Shown: positions 14,012 through 24,359 of the stretch, in pieces | Position numbering within the stretch: the stretch's first letter is position 1 | Layout: every line of letters begins with the position of its first letter | DNA from: an uncultured Pelagibacteraceae bacterium | GTDB lineage: Bacteria; Pseudomonadota; Alphaproteobacteria; Pelagibacterales; Pelagibacteraceae | Assembly (NCBI GenBank): GCA_902622955.1 | Contig: CACNRP010000003.1 | Span: 1-64,000, forward strand | Length of the DNA stretch: 64,000 nucleotides | Direction of reading: 5' to 3' | Notes under the pieces: model-generated | Told to the model about the DNA's origin: nothing | The model's input: the letters and a program-made list of their open reading frames with translations, nothing else | Database searches by the model: none | Translations under genes and position numbers: made by a program

Positions 14012-14557
14012 TTATAAAGGCTGAATTACCATGATCATTTGCTTGCCGTCAAACTTAGGATGTAATTCTACCTTACCGATATCCTTCATATCCTCTCTAA
14101 TTTTGCCCATTAGTTCATTTCCAAGATGGGAATGCTGAAGCTCTCTTCCTTTAAATCTAATAGTAAATTTGACTTTATCTCCTTTGGCTATGAATTTTTT
14201 TGCATTTTTAACTTTAAATTCATAATCATGAGTTTCAGTTACAGGTCTCATTTTAATTTCTTTTAAAGAAACAATTTTTTGTTTTTTTTTAGCAAGATTT
14301 GCTTTTTTTTGAGCATCATATTTATATTTGCCCATATCCATTATTTTACATACAGGAGGGTTTGCATTAGGTGCTATTTCAATTAAATCTAAACCTTGAT
14401 TTTTTGCCATGGAAATAGCCTCATTGGTATTAATCACTCCAAGATTTTCTCCATCACTTGCTATAACCTGGACATCTGGAGAGGAAATTCTATTATTGGA
14501 TCTCGGGCCTCTGTCCTTAGTCCTTCTTTGAAAATAATTTTGTTTGAAATCTGCCAC
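14012..14557 (-). CDS. infC: Translation initiation factor IF-3
   Basis: Keeps the ribosomal subunits apart and monitors the start codon. The 181 residues show the N-terminal domain (SPDVQVIASDGENLGVINT), a lysine-rich linker near the middle (DAQKKANLAKKKQK) and the C-terminal domain ending in PKFDGKQMIMVIQPL. The start codon is GTG, placed directly after the thrS TAA stop (TAAGTG, no gap). Many bacteria use the rare ATT start here for autoregulation; this copy does not, and an in-frame stop immediately upstream rules out an earlier start. Confidence 0.96.
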   Translation of the reverse strand: MADFKQNYFQRRTKDRGPRSNNRISSPDVQVIASDGENLGVINTNEAISMAKNQGLDLIEIAPNANPPVCKIMDMGKYKYDAQKKANLAKKKQKIVSLKEIKMRPVTETHDYEFKVKNAKKFIAKGDKVKFTIRFKGRELQHSHLGNELMGKIREDMKDIGKVELHPKFDGKQMIMVIQPL

Positions 14558-16477
14558 TTAGTTTGATGATGCTTTATTTAAAGCAGAGAATGTTTTTAAG
14601 AATTTATCTATACCCATATTTTCTTGTTTATTAGAATCTAATCTTCTAATCGTTACTGAATTGGAGTCAACTTCTTTTTTACCACAAATTAACAAAAGCG
14701 GTATTTTTTCTAAAGAATGATCTCTTATTTTATAATTTAAATTATTATTTTTTAAGTCTACTGCAGAACTAATACCTGCATTTTTAATTTTTTTAGATAC
14801 TTCAACTGCATAATCATTAAATTCCTCTGAGATAGGTATCACCATTGATTGCAAAGGAGACAACCAAAAAGGAAATTTTCCTGCGTAATTTTCAATTAGA
14901 ATTCCAACAAATCTTTCTAAAGAACCAAACAACGCTCTATGTAACATTACAGGAACTTTTTTTGTTCCATCTTTATCAACATATGATGCATCTAATCTTC
15001 CAGGTAGGTTTAAATCAACCTGTAAAGTTCCACATTGCCAATCTCTACCGATTGCATCTCTTAAAACAAATTCAATTTTTGGACCATAAAATGCTCCCTC
15101 CCCCTTGTTAATACTGTATTCTAACTTAGAAGCTTTAACTGCTTCAAGTAAAGAAGCCTCTGCTTTATCCCAAATTTCGTCATCACCAACTCTTACTTCA
15201 GGTCTATCTGCGTATTTAAGAATTACATTTTCGAAGCCTAAATCTTTATAAATATCTAGAATTAAATTAGTTACCTCTAAACATTCACTAGTAATTTGAT
15301 CCTCAGAACAAAATATATGTGCATCATCTTGAGTAAAAGCTCTTACTCTAAGTAATCCATGTAGAGCTCCAGATGGTTCATACCGATGTACTTTTCCAAA
15401 TTCTGCAATACGTAAGGGTAGGTCTCTATAACTTTTTAAACCCTGATTAAATACCTGAATATGCCCAGGACAATTCATTGGTTTAATTGCAAATACTTTT
15501 TCATCTGGCGTTTCTGAAGTATACATATTTTCTCCATATTTTTCCCAATGCCCAGATTTTTCCCATAGTTGTCTATCTAATATTTCTGGTGTGTTTACTT
15601 CTTTATAACCAGCAGCGTCTTGTCGACTTCTCATATAATTGATTAATTTTTGAAATAAGGCCCATCCTTTTTCATGCCAGAATACTGATCCAGGACTTTC
15701 TTCCCTAAAATGAAATAAGTCCATTTCTTTTCCAAGTTTTCTATGATCTCTTTTTTCAGCTTCTTCAATTCTTCTCAAATAATCGTCTAATTGTTTTTGA
15801 TTTGCCCAACTTGTTCCATAAATTCTTTGAAGCATTTCATTATTAGAGTCTCCTCTCCAATATGCTCCTGAAACTTTCATTAATTTAAAAGCTTTACCAA
15901 TTTTTCCAGATGATAATAAATGAGGTCCTCTGCATAAATCATGCCACGTTTCACCATGATGATAAACAGAAAGTTCCTCATTTACTGGAATGCTTTCAAT
16001 TATTTCAGCTTTATATTTTTCACCGATTTTAATAAAATGTTTAATTGCTTCTTCTCTTTGCCAAACTTCTCTTCTTGTTTTTACATCTTTATCAATTATT
16101 TCTAACATTCTATTTTCAATCTTTTTTAAATCATCAGTTGTGAATGCTTCCTTTCTAGCAAAATCATAATAAAATCCATTCTCTATTACTGGTCCAATAG
16201 TTACTTGAGTACCAGGATATAGCTCTTGAACAGCCATAGCCATTATATGGGCTGTATCGTGCCTAATAACTTCTAATCCTTCATGATCTTTTGCAGTAAA
16301 AATTTTAACTGAGCAGTCAGTCTCAATTTCAAAATATAAATCTTTAAGTTTACCATCCACACTCATTATAAGTGCTTGTTTGGCTAATGATTTGCTAATT
16401 TTTTCAGCTACTTCCAGTCCTGTAACTTTATTAGGAAAATCAATATTGTTTCCGTCAGGTAATGTAATTATTGGCAT
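14558..16477 (-). CDS. thrS: Threonyl-tRNA synthetase
   Basis: Class II synthetase of 639 residues. An N-terminal TGS domain (about 1-63) is followed by the editing domain with HDTAHIMAMAV, the catalytic core with the zinc ligands Cys in MNCPGH and two histidines further on, and the C-terminal anticodon-binding domain with LQSMVIPISEEF. It heads the translation cluster, runs straight into infC, and follows the glycosyltransferase stop at once. No T-box or operator-like stem is visible upstream because that space is coding. Confidence 0.97.
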   Translation of the reverse strand: MPIITLPDGNNIDFPNKVTGLEVAEKISKSLAKQALIMSVDGKLKDLYFEIETDCSVKIFTAKDHEGLEVIRHDTAHIMAMAVQELYPGTQVTIGPVIENGFYYDFARKEAFTTDDLKKIENRMLEIIDKDVKTRREVWQREEAIKHFIKIGEKYKAEIIESIPVNEELSVYHHGETWHDLCRGPHLLSSGKIGKAFKLMKVSGAYWRGDSNNEMLQRIYGTSWANQKQLDDYLRRIEEAEKRDHRKLGKEMDLFHFREESPGSVFWHEKGWALFQKLINYMRSRQDAAGYKEVNTPEILDRQLWEKSGHWEKYGENMYTSETPDEKVFAIKPMNCPGHIQVFNQGLKSYRDLPLRIAEFGKVHRYEPSGALHGLLRVRAFTQDDAHIFCSEDQITSECLEVTNLILDIYKDLGFENVILKYADRPEVRVGDDEIWDKAEASLLEAVKASKLEYSINKGEGAFYGPKIEFVLRDAIGRDWQCGTLQVDLNLPGRLDASYVDKDGTKKVPVMLHRALFGSLERFVGILIENYAGKFPFWLSPLQSMVIPISEEFNDYAVEVSKKIKNAGISSAVDLKNNNLNYKIRDHSLEKIPLLLICGKKEVDSNSVTIRRLDSNKQENMGIDKFLKTFSALNKASSN

Positions 16478-17632
16478 TTAATTTAATAATCTTTTATACT
16501 CTGAATATGTAGAAAAACACATTTTTTCAACATTAAATTTTTTAACTATATTTTTTCTCCCTTCGATACCAATTGATTTTAATAGTGTTTCATCTAAATA
16601 AAGAAGTTTTAATATTTTCTTACTTAAGGATTTAGCATTTCCTGCTTCATATAAAAAACCTGTCTTTTCATCTATAATTGTTTCATTGGATCCACCAATA
16701 TTACTTGCAATAATAGGTGTCTCCATTGATTGTGCTTCAACAGAAACTCTTCCGAAAGCCTCCGGTTCTGTTGAGGCAGAAACTACAATATCTGAAATTT
16801 TATAAGCTAAAGCCATATCCTTGCAATGATCTATGAATCTAATTTGCTTTGACAACCTAAATTGTTCTGAAAGTCTAATTAACTTTTTCTTATATAAATC
16901 TCTACCTTGATCACTACCCAGAATAACAGCATAAAACGCTTCATAACCCAATTCTATATTTACCAAATTTACTGCTTCAATGAAAACTTCTTGTCCCTTC
17001 CAAGATGTTAATCTACCTGGCAAGAGAATAATTTTTTTATCTTTTTCTATATCCCATTTTGTTAATAATTTTTTTTCATCAGATTCGAATTTTGTCGTTG
17101 GATCAAAATAATCGACATTAATACCTCTAAAAATAACTAACAGCTTTTTTTTATCATTTAGATATTTAGAATAATTTTGTTTAATATGTGAAAATATAAA
17201 ATTTGAGCCTGCAATTATTAAATCAGATCTTGTCATAATTGAATTATAGAATTTTTTTAAATTATTTTTAAAATTGTAAGTCCCATGAAATGTTGTAACA
17301 AATTTTCTACCAGTTAGTTTTGTTGCTAATAAGCATGACCAAGCTGGGGCTCTACTCCTTGCATGGACTATAGAAATATTATTAATTAAAATTATACCAA
17401 TTAAAATTAAAGCATTAATTAAAATCAAAAGTGGGTTTTTGCTGTTTACTGGCAACCTAAATACTTTTACTTTTTTTTTATCAACAAATTTTAGTAATTC
17501 ACCACCACTAGTAACTATAAAAGACTTACAATTATTTTCGGGCAAGTAATGAGCGATGTCAAAACAGCCTGTTTCAGCTCCCCCATAACCTAATTTAGGT
17601 ATTACTTGTAAAACTTTTAAATCAGATGACAT
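16478..17632 (-). CDS. Glycosyltransferase, GT4-like (GT-B fold)
   Basis: A 384-residue retaining glycosyltransferase. The N-terminal half begins VLQVIPKLGYGGAET, a donor/acceptor loop typical of GT4. The C-terminal half has LLPGRLTSWKGQEVFIEA and EAFGRVSVEAQSMETPIIAS with the family's E-x7-E element, followed by GGSNETI. A hydrophobic stretch near residues 68-85 could attach it to the membrane. It probably builds cell-surface polysaccharide or lipopolysaccharide core; the sugar and acceptor are unknown. It is transcribed toward thrS and divergent from the hydrolase gene, with 42 bases between them. Confidence 0.85.
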   Translation of the reverse strand: MSSDLKVLQVIPKLGYGGAETGCFDIAHYLPENNCKSFIVTSGGELLKFVDKKKVKVFRLPVNSKNPLLILINALILIGIILINNISIVHARSRAPAWSCLLATKLTGRKFVTTFHGTYNFKNNLKKFYNSIMTRSDLIIAGSNFIFSHIKQNYSKYLNDKKKLLVIFRGINVDYFDPTTKFESDEKKLLTKWDIEKDKKIILLPGRLTSWKGQEVFIEAVNLVNIELGYEAFYAVILGSDQGRDLYKKKLIRLSEQFRLSKQIRFIDHCKDMALAYKISDIVVSASTEPEAFGRVSVEAQSMETPIIASNIGGSNETIIDEKTGFLYEAGNAKSLSKKILKLLYLDETLLKSIGIEGRKNIVKKFNVEKMCFSTYSEYKRLLN

Positions 17633-17674
17633 TTGATATGATTATATATTAATAGACAAAACTTATAAACGATT

Positions 17675-18418
17675 ATGGTAAATTTCAAATTTCATAAAAT
17701 ATCAAATACAAAGAAAATCAGACATATTACCAAAATTTTTAAAAATAGTTCTTTTATAGTTTTTTTACACGGTTTTATGTCAGACCTTGAAGGGGAAAAA
17801 CCAAATGCATTTTTAAAGTTTGCCAAGAAAAATAAGTTGAGTTTTTTAGCGCTTGAATACTCCGGACATGGAAAATCTTCAGGTAAATTTATAAATGGGA
17901 ACATTTCAAAATGGAGTAAAGAGACGTCTATTCTAATAAGAAAATATGTAAAAAGAAAAGACTTTATATTAATTGGTTCAAGTATGGGAGCGTGGATTTC
18001 TCTTAATCAATTTAAAATTTTCAAAAAACAAATTAAAGGATTTTTAGGTATAGGAGCTGCTCCTGAATTTTTAGAAAACTTAATGTGGAAAAAATTTACT
18101 AAAAAAATGAAAGACGAAACAATAAAAAAAGGTATTTATCATTTAAAACATGGAAATTATGAATATCCAATTTCACTTCAGCTAATAAAAGATGGGAGAA
18201 AAAACAAAGTTTTTAATAAGAAGATTAATTCAAATATTAAAGTAACAATGGTGCATGGTGAAAAGGATGAGGTAGTTCCTGTTTCTTATTCAAAAAAGAT
18301 TTTAAAATTGTTTCCTAAAGCAAAAAAAAAACTAAATATTATTAAGAAAGGTGATCATAGTTTATCAAGTAAAAAAAGGTTAAAGGTAATTTTGAAAGAG
18401 CTTAATTTGTTAATTTAG
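17675..18418 (+). CDS. Alpha/beta hydrolase, ABHD10-like
   Basis: A 247-residue serine hydrolase. The oxyanion-hole region is FLHGFMSDLEG, the nucleophile elbow is GSSMGAW, the acid is probably Asp in HGEKDEVVP, and the catalytic His is in KKGDHSLSS. The sequence LEYSGHGKSSG matches a group of acyl-protein or carboxylesterase-like enzymes; the natural substrate is unknown. It is alone on its strand between two minus-strand units. Its TAG stop shares the four bases TTAG with the gltB stop. Confidence 0.85.
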   Translation: MVNFKFHKISNTKKIRHITKIFKNSSFIVFLHGFMSDLEGEKPNAFLKFAKKNKLSFLALEYSGHGKSSGKFINGNISKWSKETSILIRKYVKRKDFILIGSSMGAWISLNQFKIFKKQIKGFLGIGAAPEFLENLMWKKFTKKMKDETIKKGIYHLKHGNYEYPISLQLIKDGRKNKVFNKKINSNIKVTMVHGEKDEVVPVSYSKKILKLFPKAKKKLNIIKKGDHSLSSKKRLKVILKELNLLI

Positions 18419-21400
18419 CTAACTTTTTTAACTTGTTTTTTTAATGTTATAGGATTTTTTAATTTATCTAACATTTCTTTTGGACATACTTGAATAAAAT
18501 TATTAATTTCATCATCAAAACTTTCTATTAATTTTTTAGACAAATCCGATCCTGTTTCTTTGAGATGCTCACTAATTAAATTTTTTAAAAATTCTTTCCA
18601 GTAATCTGTTTCTACATTTTGCCAAACGACTGATTCAGGATTTACTTTTTTTTCAAATTGTTGTTTTTTATCATAAATAAATGCCATGCCTCCTGTCATT
18701 CCTGCTGCAAAGTTATCGCCAACATTTCCTAATATTGCAACTGTTCCACCAGTCATGTACTCACAACCATTTGAATCACAGCCTTCTATAACTGTTGTTG
18801 CACCTGAGTTTCTTACCGCAAATCTATCTCCTGCTAAACCTGCTGCAAAAAGTTTACCTGATGTAGCTCCGTACAAAACAGTATTACCAATAATAGTATT
18901 TTCATTTGAAATTAAATTACTCTCATCTGAAAGTTTTATTGCTATAGTTGCACCTGAAAGGCCTTTTCCAACATAATCATTGGCATCTCCTTTAAGTACT
19001 AGCTTCAATCCTTTTGAAGAGAAAGCGCCAAAAGATTGTCCTGCTGATCCTTTAAAATTTAAAGTCAAAAAATTTTCATCTAACTTCTCATATCCATATT
19101 TTTTATATAGATGGTGTGAAATTCTAGTTCCTACTGCTCTATTTGTATTTTTAATTGAATATTCTTTTTCAATTTTTTGTGAATTATCCAATGCTTTTTC
19201 TATTTCTGGCCAAATTTCTTGGTCTAAAGTATCAGGAACTTTATTTATTTCTGCACTCTCGCAATATCTTTTATTGTTCCCTGGATCTGCTTGAACAAAC
19301 AATGGGTTTAAATCTAAGTCATCTAAATTAGGAGAGGCTTTATTGACTTGCATTAACAAATCAGTTCTTCCAATTATTTCGTTAAGTGATTTAAAACCAA
19401 GTTCAGCTAATATTTCTCTAACTTCTGAGGCGATAAAAGTGAACAAGTTTACTACTTTATCAGGTGTCCCAGTAAATTTTTCTCTTAATTTTTCATCCTG
19501 AGTACACACTCCAACCGGACATGTGTTTGAATGACATTGTCTTACCATGATACAGCCCATAGCTACTAAAGCCGTTGTTGCAACACCATACTCTTCTGCT
19601 CCCATCATTGCAGCAATTACAACATCTCTTCCAGTTTTAATTCCACCATCAGTTCTCAAAGTTACTTTGTGTCTAAGATTATTTAATGTTAAAACTTGGT
19701 TTGCCTCAGTTAAACCCATCTCCCAAGGTATTCCGACATACTTAACACTTGTTTGTGGTGTGGCTCCAGTTCCACCATTGTGACCTGAAATTAATATTAT
19801 ATCAGCTTCAGCTTTAGCAACCCCTGCTGCAATTGTTCCTACACCCGATGATGCAACCAATTTTACCCCTATACGAGCTTTTGGATTTATCTGTTTTAAA
19901 TCATAAATTAATTGGGCCAAATCCTCTATTGAATAAATATCGTGATGAGGAGGTGGAGATATTAAGGTAACTCCAGGAGTTGAATGTCTTAATTTTGCAA
20001 TTTCATCTGTTACCTTAAAACCAGGTAACTGACCTCCTTCACCTGGTTTTGCTCCTTGAGCAATTTTTATTTCGATTTCATTGCAATTATTTAAATAATT
20101 AATGGTAACTCCAAATCTTGCTGAAGCAATTTGTTTTACTCTTGAGTTTGCACTATCACCACTTTGCATCACTTTAAATCTTTGCTCATCCTCACCACCT
20201 TCCCCACTACAAGATGCTCCTTTTATTCTATTCATTCCGATTGCTAAAGTTTCATGAGCCTCTTTAGATAATGCACCATGAGACATGCTACCACTTCCAA
20301 ATCTTTTTAATATCTTTTGAATTGGTTCAACTTCGCTTAAATCTATCGATGGACCTAATTTCTTTTTTCTAAAGTCAATTAAATCTCTTAGATTTATAGG
20401 AGGCAGGTTATAAATACCTTCAGCATATTTTTTATATGCTTCGTAAGAGTTTGACCCAACTGCACTTTGTAGTAAATGAATTAATCTTCCTTGATATTGA
20501 TGAGTCTCGCCATTTTTTCTGTATCTATAAATACCACCAATTGGAAGAACCGTTTCAGAACTTTCAAAAGCCTCTTTATGAATTTCTCTAATCTTTTTTT
20601 CTATCCCAGTTAAGCCAATTCCAGAGATTTTTGAAGTAACACCAGGAAAATAGTCATCAACTACCGTTCTGCTTAATCCAACAGTTTCAAAATTACAACC
20701 ACCTCTATAAGAACTTAAAACTGATATACCCATTTTTGACATTATTTTTAATAGTCCTGCGTTAACAGACTTTATGTATCTCTCTACACAATCATCAAAA
20801 CTAAATTGACCAAATAGTTTTTTTGAAAACCTTTGGTGCAAACTGTCAAAAGCCAAATAAGGATTAACTGTAGTAGCGCCTACTCCAATTAGTGTAGCAA
20901 ATGAGTGCGTATCCATTGCCTCTCCTGATTGAACATTTATAGAAACGTAACCTCTTAATTTTTTATTAATTAAAAATGTGTTTATAGATCCAACGCATAA
21001 AAGCATTGGTATAGGTAGTTTATGATCAGATATTTCTTTGTCACTTAAAATTAATTGAGTTACACCTTGCCTTACAGCTATTTCAGCTTCCTTTTGAATT
21101 TTATCAATTGCATCAGACAAACTTTCATCTTTTAAAAAACTACAGTCAATCATTACAGAATTTTTTCCAAAAAAATTAATAAATTTTTCAAATTGAGAAT
21201 TTGATAAAATTGGACTGTTGAGAACGTAAATATTTTCTTTTGTTAAAGTATCAAAATCTAAAATATTACCCAGATTTCCAAAACGAGTTTTAAGACTCAT
21301 TACTTTATTTTCTCGAAGTGAATCGATTGGTGGGTTTGTTACCTGACTAAAGTTTTGTCTAAAAAAATGATAGAGTGGTCTGTATTTATCCGATAATACT

Positions 21401-22920
21401 GCAAGTGGAGTATCATCACCCATTGAACCAGTTGCCTCTTTCGCATCTTCAGCCATTGGGTGTAAAATTAGCTCTAAATCCTCTAAACTAATTCCAAAAG
21501 TATATTGTCTTCTTCTTAAAGCTTCACCCTCAAAAACATTTTTTTCATTAGATATTGTTAATTTTTCATCCAGATCTACAATTTGAGAATTAAAATGTTT
21601 AAATTCTCTAGCCAAATAATCTTTTATTTGAGTATTTGAAAATACTTTACCTTTTTCAATTCTAACTCCTAAGATTTCACCAGGTCCCAATCGTCCTTTT
21701 GATAAAATTTTCTTTTCATTTAATTCGATCATGCCTGTCTCTGACCCAGCAAATAACATTTTATCTTTTGTAATTGCATATCTTAATGGTCTCAAACCAT
21801 TTCTATCATTTGCGGCAATAACCCATTCATTATCAGTTGCGGCTATAGCGGCAGGCCCATCCCATGGTTCCATTGTACTATTGAGGAAATTAAATAATTG
21901 TTGATGATTTTTAGGTAATGTCTTATTTTTTTTTGACCATGCATCAGGTACCAACATTAATTTAGCTAATGGAGCTGGTTGTCCAGATTTATTTAGTAGT
22001 TCAAAAACATTATCAAGTGCAGCTGAGTCTGAAACACCTTTTTGTATAACAGGTTTTAAATTTTCAATATTCTCGAATAAGGGACTGCTCATTTCTTGTT
22101 CATGAACTTTCATCCAGTTTTTATTTCCTTTATAAGTATTTATTTCACCATTGTGAGCAATTGCCCTAAATGGTTGAGCCAGACTCCAACTAGGAGCTGT
22201 ATTAGTTGAAAATCTTTGATGAAAAATAGCATATCTAGAAATAAATCTTTTATCTTTCAAGTCTAAATAAAAATCTGAAATTGCTTCAGCAAGATATAAA
22301 CCTTTGTATATGATTGACTTAGAACTAATAGAACAAATATAAAAATTATTTAAAGATAATTGAAAAGCTTTTTTCTCAATTTTCTTTCTAGTCTCATAAA
22401 TTTTTCTCTCTAGATCTTTATCTAACAAATTTTGATCATTAGATTTAAATAATACTTGAATAATTTCAGGCATGGTTTGAAGAGCCTTTTGTCCTAAAAT
22501 TTTTGAATTTACGGGAACCTGTCTCCACCCATAAATACTAAAATCATTTTTAGTTAGTTCACTCTCAACAATTGTTTTGCAGCTTTCTTGTGCTGAATAA
22601 TCATTTCGTGGCAGAAATATCATACCAACACATATTTCAGCGTTATCATAATCATGTCCTGTAACCTCAATTTTCTCTATGAAGAAATCTTTAGGTATCT
22701 CAACATGGATTCCTGCTCCATCTCCAGTTTTACCATCTGCGTCTACAGCACCTCTATGCCAAACAGCTTTAAGCGCCTCAATTCCATGCTCTACAATTTC
22801 ACGAGATTTTTTGCCTTCTGTAGAAACAATTACTCCTACACCACAAGCATCATGCTCCATTTCCTTTGAATAAACATGATTTCTCGTGAGTAATTTTAAG
22901 TTTTTATAATAATTTCTCAT
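18415..22920 (-). CDS. gltB: Glutamate synthase (NADPH) large subunit
   Basis: Transfers the amide of glutamine to 2-oxoglutarate, completing ammonium assimilation. It has 1501 residues: a class II glutaminase domain whose catalytic cysteine is Cys26 (HDACGVG) after a short propeptide, a central domain, an FMN barrel (GQLPGFKV and PPPHHDIYSIEDLAQLI), a 3Fe-4S cysteine cluster in QCHSNTCPVGVC, and the C-terminal beta-helix domain rich in GAT repeats. Its ATG shares one base with the gltD stop (TAATG), so expression is coupled to gltD. It converges on the hydrolase. Confidence 0.97.
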   Translation of the reverse strand: MRNYYKNLKLLTRNHVYSKEMEHDACGVGVIVSTEGKKSREIVEHGIEALKAVWHRGAVDADGKTGDGAGIHVEIPKDFFIEKIEVTGHDYDNAEICVGMIFLPRNDYSAQESCKTIVESELTKNDFSIYGWRQVPVNSKILGQKALQTMPEIIQVLFKSNDQNLLDKDLERKIYETRKKIEKKAFQLSLNNFYICSISSKSIIYKGLYLAEAISDFYLDLKDKRFISRYAIFHQRFSTNTAPSWSLAQPFRAIAHNGEINTYKGNKNWMKVHEQEMSSPLFENIENLKPVIQKGVSDSAALDNVFELLNKSGQPAPLAKLMLVPDAWSKKNKTLPKNHQQLFNFLNSTMEPWDGPAAIAATDNEWVIAANDRNGLRPLRYAITKDKMLFAGSETGMIELNEKKILSKGRLGPGEILGVRIEKGKVFSNTQIKDYLAREFKHFNSQIVDLDEKLTISNEKNVFEGEALRRRQYTFGISLEDLELILHPMAEDAKEATGSMGDDTPLAVLSDKYRPLYHFFRQNFSQVTNPPIDSLRENKVMSLKTRFGNLGNILDFDTLTKENIYVLNSPILSNSQFEKFINFFGKNSVMIDCSFLKDESLSDAIDKIQKEAEIAVRQGVTQLILSDKEISDHKLPIPMLLCVGSINTFLINKKLRGYVSINVQSGEAMDTHSFATLIGVGATTVNPYLAFDSLHQRFSKKLFGQFSFDDCVERYIKSVNAGLLKIMSKMGISVLSSYRGGCNFETVGLSRTVVDDYFPGVTSKISGIGLTGIEKKIREIHKEAFESSETVLPIGGIYRYRKNGETHQYQGRLIHLLQSAVGSNSYEAYKKYAEGIYNLPPINLRDLIDFRKKKLGPSIDLSEVEPIQKILKRFGSGSMSHGALSKEAHETLAIGMNRIKGASCSGEGGEDEQRFKVMQSGDSANSRVKQIASARFGVTINYLNNCNEIEIKIAQGAKPGEGGQLPGFKVTDEIAKLRHSTPGVTLISPPPHHDIYSIEDLAQLIYDLKQINPKARIGVKLVASSGVGTIAAGVAKAEADIILISGHNGGTGATPQTSVKYVGIPWEMGLTEANQVLTLNNLRHKVTLRTDGGIKTGRDVVIAAMMGAEEYGVATTALVAMGCIMVRQCHSNTCPVGVCTQDEKLREKFTGTPDKVVNLFTFIASEVREILAELGFKSLNEIIGRTDLLMQVNKASPNLDDLDLNPLFVQADPGNNKRYCESAEINKVPDTLDQEIWPEIEKALDNSQKIEKEYSIKNTNRAVGTRISHHLYKKYGYEKLDENFLTLNFKGSAGQSFGAFSSKGLKLVLKGDANDYVGKGLSGATIAIKLSDESNLISNENTIIGNTVLYGATSGKLFAAGLAGDRFAVRNSGATTVIEGCDSNGCEYMTGGTVAILGNVGDNFAAGMTGGMAFIYDKKQQFEKKVNPESVVWQNVETDYWKEFLKNLISEHLKETGSDLSKKLIESFDDEINNFIQVCPKEMLDKLKNPITLKKQVKKVS

Positions 22921-24359
22921 TAAGCTACTTTTGATTTTTTAATTTCCATCTCTTCTAAATAAATTTTCATTGCTGCTGCAGCATCTCTACCATCTTTGAT
23001 CGCCCAAACAACTAATGATGCACCTCTTACAATATCACCAGCAGCAAATACTCCTTTCAAGTTTGTTTCCATTGTATCGAAGTCAGTTTTTATTGTACCC
23101 CACTTTGTTACTTGGAGTTCTTTAGCATCAAATAAGTTTGGTAAATCTTCAGGATCAAAACCAAGTGCTTTAATAACCATATCAGCTTTAATCTCGTATT
23201 CAGAACCTTCTTTTATTTTGGGTTTTCTTCTTCCTGACTCATCTGGTTCACCTAATTGAATTTGATCAACAACTAAATTTTCAATTTTGTTTTTACCTCT
23301 AAATTCTTTTGGACTTGACAACCAAACAAATTCTACACCCTCTTCTTCAGCATTGGCAACCTCTCTTGATGAACCTGGCATGTTTTCTTTATCTCTTCTA
23401 TATAAACATTTTACTGATTTTGCTTTTTGTCTAACTGATGTTCTTACACAGTCCATTGCTGTATCACCTCCACCAATTACAACAACGTCTTTACCTTCAG
23501 CATTTAAAATTCCTCTGTCAAATAATTCGACTTTGTCACCTAAGCCTTTTTTATTTGAAGCTGTTAAAAATTCCATTGCAGGAAAAATATTTTCTAAATC
23601 ATTTCCAGGTAACTCAACTTCTCTCGGTTTATAAACTCCAGTTGCTATAAGAATTGCATCGTGCTTTTTTCTTAGTTGCTCCAAAGTCGCATCTTTACCA
23701 ACTTCAAAATTTTGAACAAATTCAATTCCACCTTCTTTTAAAAGTTTTGTTCTTCTTTCAACAACATGTTTCTCTAATTTGAAACTTGGTATTCCATAAA
23801 TTAGTAAACCCCCAGCACGATCATATCTGTCATAAACAGTAATTTTATATCCATTTTTTCTTAATTGTTCTGCTGCTGCTAATCCAGCTGGACCAGCTCC
23901 AATAATGCCTACACTCTGATTTTTCTCAAATTTTACCGATATTGGTTTTACCCAACCTTGAGCCCATGCGTTATCAGTAATGTATTTTTCCATTGAACCA
24001 ATAGTAACTGTGCCATGACCCGACTGTTCAATAACACAATTTCCTTCACACAATCTATCTTGGGGACATATTCTTCCACATACCTCTGGCATATTGTTGG
24101 TGCTTTGGGATAATTCATAAGCTTCCTTTAATCTTCCTTCTGCAGTTAATTTAAGCCAGTCAGGAATATTATTACTTAAAGGGCAATGAACCTGACAAAA
24201 TGGGACACCACATTGAGAGCATCTACTAGACTGCTCTTGAGCTTTTCGGTTAATAAATTCGTCATAAATTTCCTTAAAGTCCTCTTTACGAGTTTCAACA
24301 CCTCTTTTAGGTGGAGTCTGTTGACCTATTTCAACAAATTTTAGCATTTTATCAGTCAT
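22920..24359 (-). CDS. gltD: Glutamate synthase (NADPH) small subunit
   Basis: Oxidises NADPH and passes electrons to GltB. The 479 residues include an N-terminal cysteine-rich region for two 4Fe-4S clusters (CSQCGVPFCQVHCP and CGRICPQDRLCEGNC), a FAD-binding GAGPAGLAAAEQL near 155 and an NADPH-binding GGGDTAMDC near 300. The operon order gltD-gltB puts the promoter upstream of 24359, where a perfect 10-base inverted repeat lies about 65 bases from the start codon. Confidence 0.97.
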   Translation of the reverse strand: MTDKMLKFVEIGQQTPPKRGVETRKEDFKEIYDEFINRKAQEQSSRCSQCGVPFCQVHCPLSNNIPDWLKLTAEGRLKEAYELSQSTNNMPEVCGRICPQDRLCEGNCVIEQSGHGTVTIGSMEKYITDNAWAQGWVKPISVKFEKNQSVGIIGAGPAGLAAAEQLRKNGYKITVYDRYDRAGGLLIYGIPSFKLEKHVVERRTKLLKEGGIEFVQNFEVGKDATLEQLRKKHDAILIATGVYKPREVELPGNDLENIFPAMEFLTASNKKGLGDKVELFDRGILNAEGKDVVVIGGGDTAMDCVRTSVRQKAKSVKCLYRRDKENMPGSSREVANAEEEGVEFVWLSSPKEFRGKNKIENLVVDQIQLGEPDESGRRKPKIKEGSEYEIKADMVIKALGFDPEDLPNLFDAKELQVTKWGTIKTDFDTMETNLKGVFAAGDIVRGASLVVWAIKDGRDAAAAMKIYLEEMEIKKSKVA

